This document shows, one piece after another, positions 1-5,079 of a stretch of 5,160 bases of DNA. Made by a program: the position numbers and the translations under genes. This stretch comes from Desulfobacterales bacterium (GTDB lineage: Bacteria > Desulfobacterota > Desulfobacteria > Desulfobacterales > C00003060), in assembly GCA_020347085.1 (NCBI GenBank), contig CP070769.1, positions 289,110-294,269 of the forward strand, written 5' to 3'. The notes under the pieces are model-generated. The model ran no database searches. It was given only the letters and a program-made list of their open reading frames with translations, and was not told where the DNA came from. How positions within the stretch are numbered: the first letter of the stretch is position 1; every line of letters starts with the position of its first letter.

Positions 1-104
1 AGGATAAGCTGGGCGTTGGCCGCATTGACGATTGCATCCGTGTCCATCTCGGTAATATCACACTGGCTCACTTCGACTATTGCCTCACCGACTTTCTTTT
101 CCAT
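1..104 (-). CDS. macro-domain (ADP-ribose-binding) protein, N-terminal part
   Basis: Only the first 34 codons are in the window; the gene runs off the left edge. Reading leftward from the ATG at 104-102, the product begins MEKKVGEAIVEVSQCDIT, followed by MDTDAIVNAAN and QLIL. This is the signature start of the macro domain (usual form GDIT, then DAIVNAAN, then a Gly-rich loop), which binds ADP-ribose. Bacterial members often hydrolyse O-acetyl-ADP-ribose or remove ADP-ribose from proteins. The DAIVNAAN segment contributes to the ADP-ribose pocket and its Asn residues are intact. One oddity is Cys in place of the usual Gly in GDIT (residue 15). The start is supported by a G-rich ribosome-binding site (AAAGGGGGG, complement of about 110-118). 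The gene lies 17 nt downstream of the P-loop NTPase gene on the same strand, so the two are probably co-transcribed. Family assignment is firm; the reaction cannot be judged without the rest of the protein. Confidence 0.85.
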   Translation of the reverse strand, partial: MEKKVGEAIVEVSQCDITEMDTDAIVNAANAQLI

Positions 105-121
105 AGGACCCCCCTTTCAAT

Positions 122-655
122 TCATTCCTTTTCTATCTCCCTCACCACAAACTTCACCCTTTCACGCACAGGCATGACCTTCACCCTCACAATCTCATAT
201 CCAAGCATCCTGTAGCTTTGCTCCAGGCCCTGATCCAGCCTAACGGCAGTCTGGGTGTCCTCAATTCTGGCACGGTCACTCTGATAAGGAAGTTGATCCA
301 ACAAGAATACCTTTTTGTAGCGATTACGGGGGCTTTTCTGAATAGCCACGTTGGTGTCAAGACCAGCCACCTCAAAGTAAGCGATGCTATCGGGAATGGC
401 CCGATCAAGGATAATCACTTCATCTTTGGGCAACTCGGCCTCTATAGCGATTTTAGCATCCAGTATCCAATTTTCGAAAGATCTTTTGTCGGCCCTGATC
501 CCTTCCAGGGTCTGTCCCTGTTGCATTCGTGTTTCGATATAGTCCCTTGCCACCTCATGGACGACCCGGTACCCGAGTTTTTCCAGCTCCCGGACCACGG
601 TGGTCTTGCCAGAAGATGGCGCGCCTGTGACCACATACCAGTTTGTATCACTCAT
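122..655 (-). CDS. AAA_28 / NadR-like P-loop ATPase or kinase
   Basis: A 177-residue soluble P-loop NTPase. The Walker A motif GAPSSGKT is at residues 11-18. A conserved EVARDYIE segment follows at 34-41, and a Walker B-like strand IILDR at 81-85 continues into the DRxxxDS motif. A basic segment with R128, R130 and E132 fits the lid region. This order matches the AAA_28 family, related to the ribosylnicotinamide-kinase half of NadR and to small nucleoside or nucleotide kinases. Length is normal for a single-domain member, and no NMN adenylyltransferase domain is present. The start at 655 has an AAGAAGG ribosome-binding site 7 nt upstream (complement of 663-669). The macro-domain gene lies 17 nt downstream, and the FmdB-type gene is divergent. 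The substrate is not visible in the sequence. The ADP-ribose-binding neighbour makes a role in NAD or ADP-ribose metabolism plausible, but that is inference. Confidence 0.85.
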   Translation of the reverse strand: MSDTNWYVVTGAPSSGKTTVVRELEKLGYRVVHEVARDYIETRMQQGQTLEGIRADKRSFENWILDAKIAIEAELPKDEVIILDRAIPDSIAYFEVAGLDTNVAIQKSPRNRYKKVFLLDQLPYQSDRARIEDTQTAVRLDQGLEQSYRMLGYEIVRVKVMPVRERVKFVVREIEKE

Positions 656-684
656 ATCCGGGCCTTCTTAGCATGTTTTTTCCA

Positions 685-713
685 ACAGTAGGAAAACCGC
701 CGCGGATGGTCAA
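685..713 (-). promoter_or_regulatory. candidate sigma70-like promoter for the P-loop/macro unit
   Basis: On the minus strand a TTGACC -35 element (713-708, 5/6 to consensus) is followed after exactly 17 nt by TACTGT (690-685, 3/6 to the -10 consensus). Transcription would start near 678, leaving a leader of about 20 nt before the ATG at 655. The -35 is good and the -10 weak. A small inverted repeat (TTTTCC 678-683 / GGAAAA 691-696) overlaps the -10 and start point and could be an operator or chance. Confidence 0.4.
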
Positions 714-750
714 GAGAAAGCCCTATATGTCTATTGGACCACAAAAGGGT

Positions 751-779
751 TTGCTGCCATGCCATATTTCTGGTATAAA
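751..779 (+). promoter_or_regulatory. candidate sigma70-like promoter of the FmdB-type gene
   Basis: TTGCTG (751-756) and TATAAA (774-779, 5/6 to the -10 consensus) are separated by 17 nt. The predicted start point is near 786, giving a leader of about 28 nt before the ATG at 814. The position makes translation from any ATG upstream of 814 impossible from this transcript, which supports the short 82-residue gene model. Confidence 0.55.
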
Positions 780-783
780 ACTA

Positions 784-802
784 TTTCATACTTTATATGA
801 AA
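784..802 (+). promoter_or_regulatory. perfect 7-5-7 dyad at the transcription start of the FmdB-type gene
   Basis: TTTCATA (784-790) and TATGAAA (796-802) are perfect inverted repeats around CTTTA. The dyad begins at the predicted transcription start and its right arm runs into the AAGGA ribosome-binding site (801-805). It could be a repressor operator or, as RNA, a weak hairpin partly masking the ribosome-binding site. Its sequence does not resemble a Fur box. The dyad is seen directly; its function is inferred. Confidence 0.4.
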
Positions 803-813
803 GGACAATCGCC

Positions 814-1062
814 ATGCCCATATATGAATTTCGCTGTTTGAAGTGCAATGAGGTCTTTGAAATCCTCCTGATGAATACTCAAGACGAGGTGGAGACGAGA
901 TGTCCTCACTGCCGGTCTGAAGACTTTGAGCGTGTCCTGAGTACCACCACCCATACCATGGGCTTTAGCAAGGGAGAAGCTCGAGGCCCAACGGTCCAAT
1001 CAAGGGAATGCGCTTCCGGAACGTGTTCCACGGTAACCTTGCCTGGTCACTCCAAGAGATAA
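814..1062 (+). CDS. FmdB-family small zinc-ribbon protein
   Basis: An 82-residue protein starting MPIYEFRCLKC, the standard opening of the FmdB-family regulatory/zinc-ribbon proteins. Two CxxC knuckles (C8/C11 and C30/C33) would bind one Zn(II), with a further Cys pair, C66 and C71, in the tail as often seen in the family. The family is named from a putative regulator linked to formylmethanofuran dehydrogenase, but most members, including those in sulfate reducers, have no proven function. The reading frame stays open back to 643, but the ATG at 814 is chosen because it has an AAGGA ribosome-binding site 8 nt upstream, begins with the conserved motif, and lies just downstream of a promoter. 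It stands alone: the feo operon that follows has its own promoter, though read-through is possible since I see no strong terminator in 1063-1103. Confidence 0.85.
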   Translation: MPIYEFRCLKCNEVFEILLMNTQDEVETRCPHCRSEDFERVLSTTTHTMGFSKGEARGPTVQSRECASGTCSTVTLPGHSKR

Positions 1063-1103
1063 GCAAGCATCTCCACACTTCACGGCAGAATCTCAAAAAA
1101 GAT

Positions 1104-1132
1104 TTGACAAGCCGCCCCGCCTGTATTATTTC
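1104..1132 (+). promoter_or_regulatory. candidate promoter of the fur-feoA / feoA / feoB operon
   Basis: A consensus -35 TTGACA lies at 1104-1109. At 17-nt spacing the -10 would be TATTTC (1127-1132), a weak 3/6 match. A better hexamer, TATTAT (1124-1129, 5/6), is spaced only 14 nt. The perfect -35 with a poor or badly spaced -10 is compatible with a regulated promoter. The start of transcription would be near 1139, inside the adjacent dyad. Confidence 0.5.
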
Positions 1133-1133
1133 T

Positions 1134-1146
1134 ATTGCAATGCAAT
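1134..1146 (+). promoter_or_regulatory. dyad ATTGCA-A-TGCAAT, candidate operator of the feo operon
   Basis: A perfect 6-1-6 inverted repeat sits between the -10 region and the ribosome-binding site of the Fur-FeoA gene, exactly where a repressor would block transcription. Centred on A1140 it matches the 19-bp Fur box at only about 9 positions, so it is not a standard Fur box. A second overlapping imperfect dyad (1135-1151, 12 of 17 positions symmetric) extends it. I infer that it is bound by the Fur-FeoA protein encoded immediately downstream, whose recognition helix is also non-standard. Confidence 0.45.
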
Positions 1147-1166
1147 TACAATAAGGAAGGAGATGC

Positions 1167-1862
1167 ATGAAAACAATTCATCAGCAGGAAAAACAGCAGT
1201 TTACACGCCTTTTTGAAGGTGAAGGGATAGACCGAGTTCAGGATAGGTTGGTCATACTTGGGGTGTTTCTTCGTATTGAACGGCACTTAAGCTTTCAGGA
1301 ATTTATGACCGCCTTGAAAGATAACGGCTATGATTTTGAACCGCAGTTCGTAAAAAAGACGCTGAACCTTCTCTGCCGTTACGGTTTTGCCGTTAAGACG
1401 GAATTTGAAGGGCAGCCTCCCCGGTACGAGCACCGACATTTAGGGTTTCACCACGACCATCTCATCTGCACTAAGTGTGGGAAAATACATGAGTTTGAAA
1501 ACCGCCGGATGGAAGATCTTCAAGTTGAAATAGCCACCATCCATGGTTTCCACGTACTTCAGCACAAGATGGAGATCTACGGCCTATGTTCAGACTGCCT
1601 CAAGGAACGCATCCGTTTGATGCCCCTTGCATTAGCCCAGGAAGGGGAACGCGGCATAGTCGAGGAATTCATGGGAGGCTCGGGCGCCCAACTTCGCCTG
1701 GCCACTGTTGGGTTGAGGAAGGGTGATGAGGTGGAAGTCATAACCAATAGTGGTCAGGGTCAGCTTGTGGTGGCTGTGAACGCCACGCGTCTAGCCCTGG
1801 GACGGGGCATTGCCAAGAAAATCATGGTTAAACCCAATGGACACAGAAGGGACTTGGCGTGA
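1167..1862 (+). CDS. Fur-FeoA fusion: Fur-family regulator with C-terminal FeoA domain
   Basis: A 231-residue two-domain protein. Residues about 10-147 are a Fur-family repressor. They comprise a winged helix (about 20-80), the metal site segment HHDHLICTKCGK (H95, H96, D97, H98, C101, C104), downstream H126 and H133, and the structural zinc pair C141/C144. H40 and E88 occupy positions of Fur metal ligands. Residues about 150-223 form a FeoA-type SH3 domain, opening MPLALAQEGERG and ending with the family hallmark LALGRGIAKKI (209-219). Normal Fur is about 140-150 residues and FeoA about 75-80, so the length equals one of each. The recognition helix reads QFVKKTLNLL (60-69) where Fur proteins usually read ATVYRxLxxL: the Tyr and Arg are Lys63 and Lys64. 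The start has a strong GGAAGGAG site (1155-1162). The gene leads the feo operon and overlaps feoA by 4 nt. I infer a cytosolic iron-responsive regulator of this operon, with the FeoA domain possibly contacting FeoB or FeoA. Confidence 0.9.
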   Translation: MKTIHQQEKQQFTRLFEGEGIDRVQDRLVILGVFLRIERHLSFQEFMTALKDNGYDFEPQFVKKTLNLLCRYGFAVKTEFEGQPPRYEHRHLGFHHDHLICTKCGKIHEFENRRMEDLQVEIATIHGFHVLQHKMEIYGLCSDCLKERIRLMPLALAQEGERGIVEEFMGGSGAQLRLATVGLRKGDEVEVITNSGQGQLVVAVNATRLALGRGIAKKIMVKPNGHRRDLA

Positions 1863-2089
1863 ACCTGAGTGAATTGAAAGAGGGGCAGACAGCTAGCGTC
1901 GTCCGCATTTTGGGTGAGGGCCCTTTTCGCAGAAGGCTCCTTGAGATGGGTTTTCTGCGTGGCACGGAGGTCTATGTTGAAAAATACGCCCCACTGAAAG
2001 ACCCTTTGGAGCTTATTCTAAAGGGGTATCATGTGTCTCTTCGTGTGGATGAGGCCGCCCGCATTCAAGTGGAAAACGTCAGAGATTGA
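1859..2089 (+). CDS. feoA: ferrous iron transport protein A (FeoA)
   Basis: A 76-residue cytosolic SH3-like protein that assists FeoB in Fe(II) uptake. The sequence shows the family pattern: LKEGQTASVVRI (6-17), the RRRLLEMGF segment (24-32) with the following LRGTEV turn, APLKDPLEL (44-52) and GYHVSLR (56-62). Length is standard. Translation begins at GTG 1859, whose last bases overlap the TGA of the Fur-FeoA gene (GTGA). AGAAGG at 1845-1850 serves as ribosome-binding site, so the two genes are probably translationally coupled. FeoB follows after 9 nt. This module differs clearly from the FeoA domain in the fusion, which carries the LALGRGxAxKI ending absent here, so the pair is not a recent tandem duplication. 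The standalone copy is the more likely FeoB partner. Confidence 0.93.
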   Translation: MNLSELKEGQTASVVRILGEGPFRRRLLEMGFLRGTEVYVEKYAPLKDPLELILKGYHVSLRVDEAARIQVENVRD

Positions 2090-2098
2090 AATCAGCCC

Positions 2099-4288
2099 AT
2101 GCCCAATAAATCCATAATCATTGCTCTTGCCGGGAATCCCAACGCGGGCAAAACTACCATTTTCAACAACCTGACCGGTACCCGGCAAAAGGTGGGAAAC
2201 TGGCCCGGGGTCACGGTAGAAAAAAAAGAGGGTCATCTCACGACCAACGGCTACAAGCTCACCGTTGTAGACCTCCCTGGCACATACAGCCTCACTGCAT
2301 ACTCTATTGAAGAGATCGTCGCCCGCAACTTCATCCTGGACGAAAAGCCGGACGTGGTCGTTCACATCATCGATGCCTCCAATCTGGAGCGCAATCTATA
2401 CTTAGCCACACAACTTCGCGAACTGGACACCAAGGTCATCTTTGTCCTCAACATGGAGGATGTTGCGAGACAGCGTGGTGCCCAGATCGATGGGGACAAG
2501 CTTGCAGAGCTTCTCGATGTTCCGGTCGTATTTACGGTTGGGAACAGAAACGAAGGAACCGAGGAGCTCCTTAGAACGATCATCTCGGTGGTGGAGTCAG
2601 ATGTAGAGCTTCCTCGGACCCGCAGGGTCTATTACGGCAAAGACATTGAGAAGGCCATTGGCGAGCTATCTGAATTCATAAGAGACAAGACTGATGGAAA
2701 ACTCCCCTATAATATTCGCTGGATTGCCGTTAAGCTCCTTGAGGACGACAAGATTGTAAAAGAGCGCATAAGACAAACGGCTAATCCACAAGGTGAGGCT
2801 ATACTCAGGGAGGCAGAGCTCAAGCGCCAGAGACTCCGGGAGTTTTTTGATGAGGAACCCGAGATCGTCATGACCGATCTCCGGTATGGTTTTGTTGCTG
2901 GCATTGTCAAGGAGGTTCTGAAGACAGTTTCAGAAAAAAGGGTGGATGTGTCGCGGCAGGTGGACCAGGTCTTGACCAACCGCCTCCTGGGACTTCCCAT
3001 CTTTGTCTTTTTCGTATGGGCAATGTTTCAATTGACTTTTTCACTGGGGGCCTACCCTATGAGCTGGATTGATGCGGGCGCGGGTTGGCTGGGCCAGACT
3101 GTCGGCGGAATCTTGCCAGGGGGTCTCTTCCGGGACTTGATCGTGGATGGTGTGATTGCCGGCGTGGGAAGTGTGGTGATATTCTTGCCGAATATTCTCA
3201 TTCTGTTTTTCTGTATCGCCCTATTTGAAGATACCGGCTATATGGCTCGCGCTGCCTTTTTGATGGATAAGGTCATGCACCTCATAGGACTTCACGGCAA
3301 GTCCTTTATTCCGCTGCTCATGGGCTTTGGCTGCAATGCCCCGGCCATCATGGCCACTCGGACCCTTGAGAGTGAAAAAGACCGCATCTTGACGATCCTG
3401 ATCAATCCGCTCATGTCCTGCTCTGCCAGACTGCCCGTGTATGTCCTGCTGGCCGGGACGTTCTTTGGAGCCAGGGCTGGGAACGCCATCTTTTCCATAT
3501 ATATCCTAGGCATTGTGCTGGCGATCCTCATAGGGCGTCTATTTCGATCGACCGTCCTCAGGGGAAAGGTTGCTCCGTTTGTGATGGAACTTCCACCATA
3601 CCGGATGCCCATGCTAAAGGGGTTGCTGGTTCACATGTGGGATCGGAGTAAGATCTTTCTCAAAAAAATGGGAGGCGTGATCCTGATCGGTTCCCTGGTC
3701 GTATGGTTCTTGAGTTCGTTTCCTCGGGAAATTCGATTCTCGAAAGATTACGCAAGCGAGATAGCAGCCACGAGTGCGCGATATGAGGCCTCCATGACCG
3801 ATGTGGAAGGTGAGTTCCACGAAGAACTTGTCAGGGAGAGGGACCAGGCCGTTTCGGCTTTAGAAGCTGAGAAGGTCAAAGAAAGGGTGGAAAAATCTTA
3901 TATGGGTCGTCTGGGAAAAATGTTGGCGCCGGTCTTTGCTCCGCTCGGGATGGACTGGCGCGCCAGCGTAGCAGTCCTTACCGGTTTTGTCGCAAAAGAG
4001 ATTGTGGTGAGCACGTTGGGCGTACTCCATGCCGTAGGAGCCCAAGAAACCGAAAAGAGCGAGGCCTTGAAACTGGCCCTGAAAAAGTCCGGCATGACAC
4101 CGCTTTCTGCATATGCCATGATGGCTTTTGTCCTGATTTATATTCCCTGTCTTGCTACGGTATCGGTGATCCGGCGTGAGACCAACTCCTGGAAATGGAC
4201 GGCATTTAGTATTGCCTACAGCACGATATTGGCTTGGGGTATTGCTTTTCTGATTTACCAGGGCGGAAAGGGAATTGGACTGGCGTGA
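2099..4288 (+). CDS. feoB: ferrous iron transporter FeoB
   Basis: A 729-residue inner-membrane Fe(II) transporter with an N-terminal GTPase domain. G-motifs: G1 GNPNAGKT (12-19), G2 region VGNWPGVTVEK (T39), G3 DLPG (58-61), G4 NMED (118-121). The G5 position reads TVGNRNEG (146-153) instead of the usual SAxxGxG. A helical spacer (about 170-290) follows. Membrane segments start near 299. The first Gate contains GCNAPAIMATRTL (C412) and SCSARLP (C441); the second has TGFVAKEIVVSTLG (628-641) and IPCLATVS (C684). All three conserved membrane cysteines are present. Residues about 543-600, after the helix starting near 524, form a highly charged coiled-coil-like loop. Length is slightly below E. 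coli FeoB (773), and there is no long Cys/His-rich tail. The ribosome-binding site before 2099 is weak and the gap from feoA only 9 nt, so translation is probably coupled. Assignment is secure. Confidence 0.97.
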   Translation: MPNKSIIIALAGNPNAGKTTIFNNLTGTRQKVGNWPGVTVEKKEGHLTTNGYKLTVVDLPGTYSLTAYSIEEIVARNFILDEKPDVVVHIIDASNLERNLYLATQLRELDTKVIFVLNMEDVARQRGAQIDGDKLAELLDVPVVFTVGNRNEGTEELLRTIISVVESDVELPRTRRVYYGKDIEKAIGELSEFIRDKTDGKLPYNIRWIAVKLLEDDKIVKERIRQTANPQGEAILREAELKRQRLREFFDEEPEIVMTDLRYGFVAGIVKEVLKTVSEKRVDVSRQVDQVLTNRLLGLPIFVFFVWAMFQLTFSLGAYPMSWIDAGAGWLGQTVGGILPGGLFRDLIVDGVIAGVGSVVIFLPNILILFFCIALFEDTGYMARAAFLMDKVMHLIGLHGKSFIPLLMGFGCNAPAIMATRTLESEKDRILTILINPLMSCSARLPVYVLLAGTFFGARAGNAIFSIYILGIVLAILIGRLFRSTVLRGKVAPFVMELPPYRMPMLKGLLVHMWDRSKIFLKKMGGVILIGSLVVWFLSSFPREIRFSKDYASEIAATSARYEASMTDVEGEFHEELVRERDQAVSALEAEKVKERVEKSYMGRLGKMLAPVFAPLGMDWRASVAVLTGFVAKEIVVSTLGVLHAVGAQETEKSEALKLALKKSGMTPLSAYAMMAFVLIYIPCLATVSVIRRETNSWKWTAFSIAYSTILAWGIAFLIYQGGKGIGLA

Positions 4289-4540
4289 TTCTAACTATCC
4301 TGACGGAGGATTCATCAGATCTTCACCCTAACGTTGCATCAACAACACGCCTGTCATATGAAATAAGCGCTCATGCCAACCAGTTATAGCAGTTTTGAGG
4401 CTTATGGGGGAAACCACTATCGATGATCTGGTTGGTACGTGTTTTTTGCGCCCTGTTGTTTACCCTTCCCACTTCTAGCGGGGGGATCCCGCATCTCCTG
4501 CGCTGCCAAAAGTTCGCCATCCCGATTCATCGGGATGGCT
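4289..4540. other. convergent intergenic spacer between feoB and the second fur-like gene
   Basis: This 252-bp stretch has no convincing gene: open frames on the plus strand lack a ribosome-binding site and overlap the fur-like gene or the palindrome. It holds an 8-bp perfect inverted repeat, CCAACCAG (4376-4383) and CTGGTTGG (4428-4435), separated by 44 nt and followed 6 nt later by six T residues (4442-4447). That is a possible but weak long-loop terminator for feoB. The right part (from 4484) belongs to the imperfect palindrome described separately. No compact GC-rich hairpin with a T-tract follows feoB directly. Confidence 0.5.
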
Positions 4541-4571
4541 TCACCTTTGGCGTCTTGGATCTCCGGCATCC
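4484..4571. repeat. 88-bp imperfect palindromic element overlapping the 3' end of the fur-like gene
   Basis: The core is a perfect 11-bp inverted repeat, GCCATCCCGAT (4516-4526) and ATCGGGATGGC (4529-4539), with a 2-nt centre. Outside internal loops of 5 and 6 nt lies a second perfect pair, GCCAAA (4505-4510) and TTTGGC (4546-4551). A third, imperfect arm follows (4484-4498 with 4557-4571, 11 of 15 positions symmetric). Such nested symmetry over almost 90 bp is more than an ordinary terminator and resembles a palindromic mobile repeat (MITE- or REP/RPE-like). The right arm encodes residues D151-R159 and the stop of the minus-strand Fur-like protein. Identity as a dispersed repeat is inferred; only one copy is in this window. 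Confidence 0.6.
4508..4539 (-). terminator. possible terminator hairpin of the fur-like gene
   Basis: On the minus strand the 11-bp core hairpin (4539-4516) begins one base after the fur-like stop codon (4543-4541). It is followed by GAAC and four T residues (4511-4508). The stem is strong, but the T-tract is short and displaced by 4 nt, so termination would be inefficient. In the plus direction, for feoB, there is no T-run straight after the stem. Confidence 0.35.
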
Positions 4572-5020
4572 TCGACTTTTGCAACGTGAGGGTCTACCTT
4601 GCACTGGGGGCAGAAGCCAAAGACTTCTAACTTGTGTCCTGTAACCGAGAAGTCATATTCTTCAGCCAATTTCCCTTCCAGCTTCTCTAGAGGCTTTTCT
4701 TGAAATTCAATAGTTTTTCCACATCTTAGGCAACGAAGGTGGCAGTGGTGTTCGTGGCCATAGATGTGTTCGTAGTGGAAGTGGCCATCCTCAAAATAGG
4801 CCTCCTGAATCAAGCCGGATTCTAAAAGATGTGGTATCAGGCGGTATATAGAGGGTTTCGAAATCTTCTTTTTTTTGTTTTTCAGGCGCAAATAGAGCTC
4901 ATCCACATCAAAGTGATCGTGGGTGGCAAAGATCTCCTTGATGATGGTTTCTCGCTCTGGGGTATTTCGAAGGCCCTTCTTGCGAGTAAACTCTCTGAAT
5001 ACTTCTATCTCGCTCTTCAT
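4541..5020 (-). CDS. Fur-family transcriptional regulator (Fur/PerR type)
   Basis: A 159-residue metalloregulator. The winged helix spans about residues 8-85. Its recognition segment ISKPSIYRLIPHLLESG (53-69) keeps the Tyr-Arg pair (Y59, R60) that contacts DNA in Fur proteins. The metal region reads HEHHCHLRCLRCGKTIEF (89-106). C97/C100 and C137/C140 form the structural zinc site. The third position of the usual HHDH motif is Cys (C93) rather than Asp, an unusual substitution at a metal-ligand position. After CPQC the usual Fur fold is finished; the final 19 residues end in GDPRRQR, and the last nine are encoded by the arm of a palindromic repeat. No strong ribosome-binding site precedes the ATG at 5020. 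The gene converges on feoB, and its own promoter is overlapped by a near-consensus Fur box, so iron- or peroxide-dependent autoregulation is likely. Fur versus PerR cannot be settled by sequence alone. Confidence 0.92.
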   Translation of the reverse strand: MKSEIEVFREFTRKKGLRNTPERETIIKEIFATHDHFDVDELYLRLKNKKKKISKPSIYRLIPHLLESGLIQEAYFEDGHFHYEHIYGHEHHCHLRCLRCGKTIEFQEKPLEKLEGKLAEEYDFSVTGHKLEVFGFCPQCKVDPHVAKVEDAGDPRRQR

Positions 5021-5031
5021 GGGTCATTGTT

Positions 5032-5050
5032 GAAAGTGATTATCAATATT
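5032..5050 (-). promoter_or_regulatory. Fur box over the promoter of the second fur-like gene
   Basis: On the minus strand AATATTGATAATCACTTTC matches the classical 19-bp Fur box GATAATGATAATCATTATC at 15 of 19 positions, including the central GATAATC. It begins directly after the -10 hexamer and covers the predicted start of transcription, the standard place for repression. The most direct candidate to bind it is the regulator encoded 12 nt downstream. Confidence 0.75.
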
Positions 5051-5079
5051 CTCATAACAGCTACTCAAAGTGCTGTCAA
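5051..5079 (-). promoter_or_regulatory. sigma70-like promoter of the second fur-like gene
   Basis: A consensus -35 TTGACA (5079-5074) is separated by 17 nt from TATGAG (5056-5051, 4/6 to the -10 consensus). Transcription would start near 5044, inside the Fur box, giving a leader of about 24 nt. Spacing and position are textbook for an autoregulated gene. Confidence 0.7.

Noticed and set aside
218..691. Long plus-strand open frame opposite the P-loop NTPase gene.
   Set aside because: It is the antisense shadow of a gene with clear Walker motifs, and its translation has no recognisable motif.
643..813. Upstream extension of the FmdB-type reading frame by 57 codons.
   Set aside because: The promoter at 751-779, the AAGGA site at 801-805 and the conserved MPIYEFRC opening all place the start at 814.
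1089..1104. Small inverted repeat AATCT / AGATT with an A-rich loop after the FmdB-type gene.
   Set aside because: A 5-bp AT-rich stem without a T-tract is too weak to call a terminator.
4423..4644. Plus-strand open frames in the spacer running into the fur-like gene.
   Set aside because: They have no ribosome-binding site, overlap the strongly supported minus-strand Fur-like gene and are largely composed of palindrome sequence.
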